The notes beneath the pieces are model-generated. The model made no database searches and was not told the origin of the DNA. It was given only the letters and a program-made list of their open reading frames with translations. This document shows, in pieces, positions 36,852 through 41,640 of a stretch of DNA of 41,640 nucleotides. The number at the start of each line of letters is the position of its first letter. The stretch's first letter is position 1. The translations under genes were made by a program, and so were the position numbers. The stretch is from contig JANJTG010000342.1 in assembly GCA_024711265.1 (NCBI GenBank), positions 1-41,640 on the forward strand, given 5' to 3'. Source of the DNA: Bdellovibrio sp. Lineage in GTDB: Bacteria; Bdellovibrionota; Bdellovibrionia; Bdellovibrionales; Bdellovibrionaceae.

Positions 36852-37757
36852 ATGGCAAAAATCGTTAAAAAGAAGCCCGCAGCGAAAGCTGCTTCAAAAC
36901 CTGTTAAAAAAGCTCCGGCGAAAGCGGCGGCCAAGCCTGCACCTAAAAAAGCAGCGCCCAAGGCTGTTGTGAAGAAAAAGGCGGAAAAGGCTCCTGCGAA
37001 GGTTGCCAAAAAGCCTGAAATGAAGAAAAAGCCCGAGATTAAGCCAGCCAAAGTGGCGGCGAAACCTGTTAAAGAGGTCAAGGAGACGAAAGAATCCAAG
37101 GCTGAACTAGCTAAGAAACAAGAGAAAAAAGCTCCAGTTCCTCAGCCTGTTGTTGAAAAGGCCCCTAAGAAGGAAGCGAAAGCTCCTAAGAAGGGTAAAG
37201 CAAAAAAAGAGAAGGAAAAGGACGAAACCGATCTTGATGATGACTTTATCGCTGATGATGACCTCATGGGTGATGAGATCGGTGAGTACGAGGAAGAACT
37301 CAAAGCGGTTGAAGAAGCCGAAGAAGAAACTGAGATCGTCGAAGAATGGACCGGCGAAGAAAAAGTGAAGACCGAAGAAGAAGTCATTCTGACGGATGCG
37401 GAAGGTCGTCGTTATTGCCGTGCCCGCGACTGCGATCAGATTGCTGCTGTTGATGCTTATTGCCGTTATCACTACCTCTTGTTCTGGAAGAAGATCCAAG
37501 TTCGTAAGAAGATTTTGGCTGATGGAAAGCTAGAGCGTTACGTAGAGGAATTGACTTCTCGTTATCCAGATAAGTTTCTTGAGATGATCCGTCGCGATTT
37601 GCGCACGGAAAAAGACTTCCTTGGAGCTATTCAAGAGCTGGAAATCGATGAATCAGCGGGAGAAAATGAATTTGAAGAGGATACTAGCGCCTTTATCGAA
37701 GAAGTTCGTGGTATGGGCGAAAATGGAGCCTCTGGTGTTGAGGACGATGAGTACTAA
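36852..37757 (+). CDS. histone H1-like Lys/Ala/Pro-rich N-terminus, acidic linker, CX4CX9CX2H domain protein
   Basis: AAKAASKPVKKAPAKAAAKPAPKKAAPKA..., DLDDDFIADDDLMGDEIGEYEEE, YCRARDCDQIAAVDAYCRYHY. Confidence 0.85.
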   Translation: MAKIVKKKPAAKAASKPVKKAPAKAAAKPAPKKAAPKAVVKKKAEKAPAKVAKKPEMKKKPEIKPAKVAAKPVKEVKETKESKAELAKKQEKKAPVPQPVVEKAPKKEAKAPKKGKAKKEKEKDETDLDDDFIADDDLMGDEIGEYEEELKAVEEAEEETEIVEEWTGEEKVKTEEEVILTDAEGRRYCRARDCDQIAAVDAYCRYHYLLFWKKIQVRKKILADGKLERYVEELTSRYPDKFLEMIRRDLRTEKDFLGAIQELEIDESAGENEFEEDTSAFIEEVRGMGENGASGVEDDEY

Positions 37758-37790
37758 AGCTTAAATAGTGCTTAAAATCAGTGCTTTACA

Positions 37791-37824
37791 AAAGCCTGCG
37801 ACGCAAAGCCGCAGGCTTTTTTTA
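37791..37824 (+). terminator. rho-independent terminator
   Basis: AAAGCCTGCG-acgcaaagc-CGCAGGCTTTTTTT. Confidence 0.88.
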
Positions 37825-37939
37825 TTGCAAATGAGAAATTCGGCTGTTACTCACTAACCCAAGTTACTCGGATATAAGTCAGAGATAGGGTCTGACGTTT
37901 CTACTTGCCACCGTAAACGGCAATCTATTTGGAGGGGTC

Positions 37940-38419
37940 ATGCTAAAGAGTTCAGCTCTTTTGGTTCTGGTGTTGTTGTTTTCAACCATTTCTGACGCGG
38001 GTCAGAGTTTTCCAACGGGGCCAGACGCGGCACTGACGCCCGGAGTTCTTTGTTCTAATCCTGACGAATACCGCTATCCTGAAAAAATTAAGTATTGTGA
38101 ACGTGATGTCTCGACATCTCAAAAAGCGGCTATTTTTCAAAAATACGATCAAATTGGTTACCGCACACGCTCTATGAAGCGCCAAGCATTTAAGATCGAT
38201 CATTACATTCCTTTGTGCGCCGGTGGAAGCAACGACAGTCGTAATCTTTGGCCACAGCACGAATCTGTTTATGAAGTTACTGACAAGTTAGAAGCTTTGA
38301 TTTGTGAAAAAATGGCAGCGGGCCGTTTGAAACAAAAAGACGCTGTTGTCATTATCATGGAAGCTAAAAACAACCTTGATGAAGTTCCAGCGATTGAAGC
38401 TCGCGTAAGAGCACTTTAG
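37940..38419 (+). CDS. exported HNH endonuclease
   Basis: Signal peptide; IDHYIPLCAGGSNDSRNLWPQ HNH motif. Confidence 0.85.
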   Translation: MLKSSALLVLVLLFSTISDAGQSFPTGPDAALTPGVLCSNPDEYRYPEKIKYCERDVSTSQKAAIFQKYDQIGYRTRSMKRQAFKIDHYIPLCAGGSNDSRNLWPQHESVYEVTDKLEALICEKMAAGRLKQKDAVVIIMEAKNNLDEVPAIEARVRAL

Positions 38420-38448
38420 TTTTAGAATTTATCTCATGTGAGGGGGAG

Positions 38449-38480
38449 CCCACGTCTGAAAAGGCGTGGGTTTTTTATTT
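38449..38480 (+). terminator. rho-independent terminator
   Basis: CCCACG-tctgaaaagg-CGTGGGTTTTTTATTT. Confidence 0.75.
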
Positions 38481-38489
38481 CTTCTGAGG

Positions 38490-39149
38490 TTAGTGAAGGT
38501 CGTCCTTCTTCTTTTTAGGGGCACCACCGAACATGCGGGGGCCTGAATCGTCCAACTCATCCTCATCGTCGTCTGATGAAAAATCATCCTCGTCACGCGG
38601 TGGGGAGAGTTCTTCACTTTGTTCGGCGCGAGATAGGGCGTCTTCATCACTTTCGCCCTCTTCGTGAACTAGGGATGCCTCAGAAAGTCCTAAAAGCTTA
38701 TCTGCCTCGGCCTCAAGAGATGTATTTTCAGTCGTGAATTGCAGATAAATTTTCTTCCCTTGGAACGGGAACTCTTTCCATGTGTAGGGGAAGTCCACTT
38801 CGCCATCGTTTTCCAGATACTCCATCATCATGCTGGCGGCCGCATCCACGCAGTTGTGGATTCTTTTGACGGCATCTTGTTCGTCCTGAGAGTAATTCAT
38901 AGAAACTTCGAAGTTTGCTTGAGCCAGACGGCCTTTTTCCAGATATCCAACGCGAAGCGTAATTTCTTCTGGATAAATACGCCCCTCGATAAGCAGATCG
39001 CCTTGGTCTAAATATTGGGCAAAGTTCTCTTTGAAAACCGCCTGGATCTGATCTGAGTATTCCTTAGGAAATGAGGTCCATTTTTTTGAGCTTTTCAGTC
39101 TAGGATTCATGACTAAGGCCTCCATCAAGCAGCATGGTTTTTTTGACAT
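38490..39149 (-). CDS. hypothetical protein with acidic C-terminus
   Basis: Uninterrupted ORF between a terminator and divergent miaB; DEDDFSSDDDEDELDD tail. Confidence 0.7.
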   Translation of the reverse strand: MSKKPCCLMEALVMNPRLKSSKKWTSFPKEYSDQIQAVFKENFAQYLDQGDLLIEGRIYPEEITLRVGYLEKGRLAQANFEVSMNYSQDEQDAVKRIHNCVDAAASMMMEYLENDGEVDFPYTWKEFPFQGKKIYLQFTTENTSLEAEADKLLGLSEASLVHEEGESDEDALSRAEQSEELSPPRDEDDFSSDDDEDELDDSGPRMFGGAPKKKKDDLH

Positions 39150-39205
39150 TTTTAAAACGCTCCTCTATAACTCACTTTCTTTAATGACACAAGAGGTAAG
39201 AACCC

Positions 39206-40567
39206 GTGGAAAACACTTCGCAAAATACCGAAAGCCTTCAGCAAAATAATGATATCGGGCAAGGCCGTGGTGTTTATATTTCCACCTACGGTTGCCAGAT
39301 GAATGTGAACGATACGGAACGTATGTACTCCCTTCTGGAGATGCAAAATTTCACTCCCGTAGAAAAACCGGAAGACGCCTCTTTGATTATCATCAACTCC
39401 TGCAGTGTGCGCGAAAAACCGGTTCATAAGGTTTATTCCGAGGTGGGAACCTTCCGTAAGATGAAAGAAAAAAATCCAAGCCTGAAAATCGGCGTTGGCG
39501 GTTGTGTCGGTCAGCAGGAAAAAGAGAACCTGATCAAGAATCAGCCCATGATTGATTTTGTTTTCGGGACAGATCAAATCGACAATCTTCCCCAGCTTGT
39601 GGCCCAGTCTTTTGAGGGAGAGAAAAGACTGATCAATGCGAAGTTCGAACACCGGGCCCCTTATCATATCGAAACCATGGTGCGAAATCCGGGGGTGGCG
39701 ACTTTTGTGAATATCACGAAGGGTTGCGATAATTTTTGTACTTTCTGTGTGGTGCCCTATACTCGCGGTCGTGAGAAGTCGCGTCCTCTTCAGCACATTC
39801 TGACGGACATTCGTCATCTTGTGAAACGAGGCGTGAAGGAAGTGACGCTGTTGGGACAAAACGTGAACTCTTACAAGGGTGAAGAAGATATCGATTTCGC
39901 GGATTTGTTAGCGAAGGTCGCGACCGAAACGGACGTTGAAAGAATTCGTTTTACGACGTCTCACCCTAAAGACTTTAATCAGAAGCTTGCCGACACCATG
40001 GCGGCTCATCAAAATAAGGTGATGGAGTATATCCATCTGCCGTTCCAAAGTGGTAATACGCGCATTCTGGAAAAAATGAATCGCAACTACACGCGCGAAC
40101 AATATCTGGAAAAGATCGCGATGTTGAAAAAGACCATTCCGAATGTGGTGTTTTCGACGGATATCATTGTCGGCTTCCCAGGGGAAACGGAAGAAGAGTT
40201 TCAAGATACAGTGACGATGGTTCAGGAAGGCGGCTTTGAGACGATTTTTGCTTTTAAATACTCTCCACGTCCCTTTACGAAGGCTGCGAAATTCGAAGAG
40301 CAAGTTGATGAAGAAGTTAAAACAGATCGCCTGAATCGCCTGTTTGATGCTCATGATAAAATGGCTTTTGATCTTGTGAAACGCTATGAAGGCCAGACGA
40401 TGCAGGTTTTGGTTGAAAACGTGGATCGTGAGCATGGAAAGATCCAAGGTCGCAGTACCGGGAATAAACTTGTGCATTTCTTGGGGACTCCGGATTTGAT
40501 TGGAAAAACGGTGAATGTGAAAATCACGAAAGCATTCCCCGCGGTGTTTAGAGGAGAATTGATCTAA
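39206..40567 (+). CDS. miaB: tRNA-2-methylthio-N6-dimethylallyladenosine synthase
   Basis: YISTYGCQMNVNDTERM, radical SAM CDNFCTFCVVPYTRGREKSR, TRAM domain. Confidence 0.97.
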   Translation: MENTSQNTESLQQNNDIGQGRGVYISTYGCQMNVNDTERMYSLLEMQNFTPVEKPEDASLIIINSCSVREKPVHKVYSEVGTFRKMKEKNPSLKIGVGGCVGQQEKENLIKNQPMIDFVFGTDQIDNLPQLVAQSFEGEKRLINAKFEHRAPYHIETMVRNPGVATFVNITKGCDNFCTFCVVPYTRGREKSRPLQHILTDIRHLVKRGVKEVTLLGQNVNSYKGEEDIDFADLLAKVATETDVERIRFTTSHPKDFNQKLADTMAAHQNKVMEYIHLPFQSGNTRILEKMNRNYTREQYLEKIAMLKKTIPNVVFSTDIIVGFPGETEEEFQDTVTMVQEGGFETIFAFKYSPRPFTKAAKFEEQVDEEVKTDRLNRLFDAHDKMAFDLVKRYEGQTMQVLVENVDREHGKIQGRSTGNKLVHFLGTPDLIGKTVNVKITKAFPAVFRGELI

Positions 40568-40570
40568 GTC

Positions 40571-41128
40571 ATGAAAGATCTTCTGGATTTAAACAGCCTT
40601 AAGGCTCAGATTATTTTTGCCCAGCAATCGCAGGAAGAGGAAACATTTCATCAAAATGATCTTGTGCGCCTTTTTCCTTATGGTTTGTCAGTGACCACCG
40701 ATGCGTCTCGTCCGTTTTTGTTGTTAAAAGATGAGGCTCATCAATACACTTTACCTGTGGCAGTGAGTCCGATTGATGCGGGCGTGGCGCTTTCTCAGTC
40801 GAACAAAATGGCCTTAGAATCTTCGCCTCATAAATTTACGGCGCTGTTGCTGCAAAGTTTGCAGATCGAAATTAAGCAAGCTGTGTTTGTTGAAATCAAG
40901 GGCTCTCATCAATATGTGCGTCTTTACATAAGCGGACACTCCAGTCTGAACTCTATGAAACTTCGTGCTGATGAGGCGATGTCTTTGTGTTTGTATTTAG
41001 ATGTGCCTCTTTTTGCGACCAAAAATTTTATTGGTCGCTCAAAAGTCATGAGCACCGAGGTCGAGAGCGGCGCGCAAAAGCTGCAAAATTTCGGATTCTT
41101 TGACAAAGGGTCTGGATATCTCAATTAG
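40571..41128 (+). CDS. DUF151 (bifunctional nuclease-like) protein
   Basis: RPFLLLKDEAHQYTLPVAVSPIDAGVAL...SMKLRADEAMSLCLYLDVPLFATKNFI. Confidence 0.8.
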   Translation: MKDLLDLNSLKAQIIFAQQSQEEETFHQNDLVRLFPYGLSVTTDASRPFLLLKDEAHQYTLPVAVSPIDAGVALSQSNKMALESSPHKFTALLLQSLQIEIKQAVFVEIKGSHQYVRLYISGHSSLNSMKLRADEAMSLCLYLDVPLFATKNFIGRSKVMSTEVESGAQKLQNFGFFDKGSGYLN

Positions 41129-41146
41129 ATTTTGTAAAGATGAGGC

Positions 41147-41640
41147 ATGACACACCTTCCTCATCTTATTACAGATCTTGGTTTCATTCTGATTATCGCA
41201 GCTCTTGCAACCTTGCTCTTTAAAAAGTTAGGCCAGCCCCTTGTTTTGGGTTATCTGATTGCTGGTTTTTTGGTCAGTCCTCATGTGCCGTTTTTTCCGA
41301 CCGTCACAGATCGTGAAAGTATTCAAGTCTGGTCAGAAATCGGCGTTATCTTTCTTCTCTTCAGCTTAGGTCTTGAATTTAGTTTTAAAAAACTTTTTAA
41401 AGTGGGTGGCTCTGCCGGCTTTACGGCCATCTTTGAAATCCTATTCATGATGGGTCTTGGTTATCTGGTAGGACAGATGCTGGGATGGAATAACATAGAC
41501 AGTCTTTTTTTTGGGGCGATTCTTTCCATGTCCTCGACGACCATTATCGTGCGTGCCTTCCAAGAGTTGGGCATGAAGGGGCAAAAGTACGTTGAGTTTG
41601 TTTTTGGAGTTCTGATCGTTGAAGATATTGCCGCCATTTT
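41147..41640 (+). CDS. CPA2-family cation/proton antiporter (KefB-like), 3' truncated by window edge
   Basis: MTHLPHLITDLGFILIIAALATLLFKKLGQPLVLGYLIAGFLVSP, SEIGVIFLLFSLGLEFSFKKL, MSSTTIIVRAF. Confidence 0.9.
   Translation, partial: MTHLPHLITDLGFILIIAALATLLFKKLGQPLVLGYLIAGFLVSPHVPFFPTVTDRESIQVWSEIGVIFLLFSLGLEFSFKKLFKVGGSAGFTAIFEILFMMGLGYLVGQMLGWNNIDSLFFGAILSMSSTTIIVRAFQELGMKGQKYVEFVFGVLIVEDIAAI

Noticed and set aside
36836-37499. Minus-strand ORFs opposite the Lys-rich gene (Phe/Ala/Gly-rich, Ser-rich)
   Set aside because: Low-complexity mirror of AAG/GCx codons; no independent evidence.
39152-39859. 235-aa minus-strand ORF opposite miaB
   Set aside because: Overlaps the conserved miaB coding strand; no recognisable domain.

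Overview
The window looks like ordinary, gene-dense chromosome from a Bdellovibrio-like bacterium (taxon inferred from gene content and style, not verified). I see no prophage, transposon, CRISPR array or recognisable defence island. Identifiable content: a truncated sigma-54-type activator; metG next to an initiator tRNA-fMet gene; trhO; prfC; an ABC-2 exporter pair; the ffh-rpsP-khpA-rimM-trmD-SPOUT MTase-rplS-rnhB-yraN cluster; lptD; a STAS protein; a VKOR-DsbA fusion; a ChaN-like protein; HU; pyk; scoA/scoB and a thiolase; a DUF4097-like protein; two exported endonucleases; miaB; a DUF151 protein; and a truncated CPA2 antiporter. The main unusual observations are: (1) a 558-aa protein with no proline or cysteine whose whole length falls into one uninterrupted 11-residue (hendecad) register; (2) an exact 18-nt copy of the tRNA-fMet anticodon arm forming the 3' end and stop codon of metG, about 2 kb from the tRNA gene on the same strand; (3) a mirrored two-hairpin leader or MITE-like structure between the thiolase gene and a divergent gene; (4) several long hairpins directly abutting ribosome-binding sites; (5) a palindrome that gives two convergent genes the same -SAKN C-terminus.
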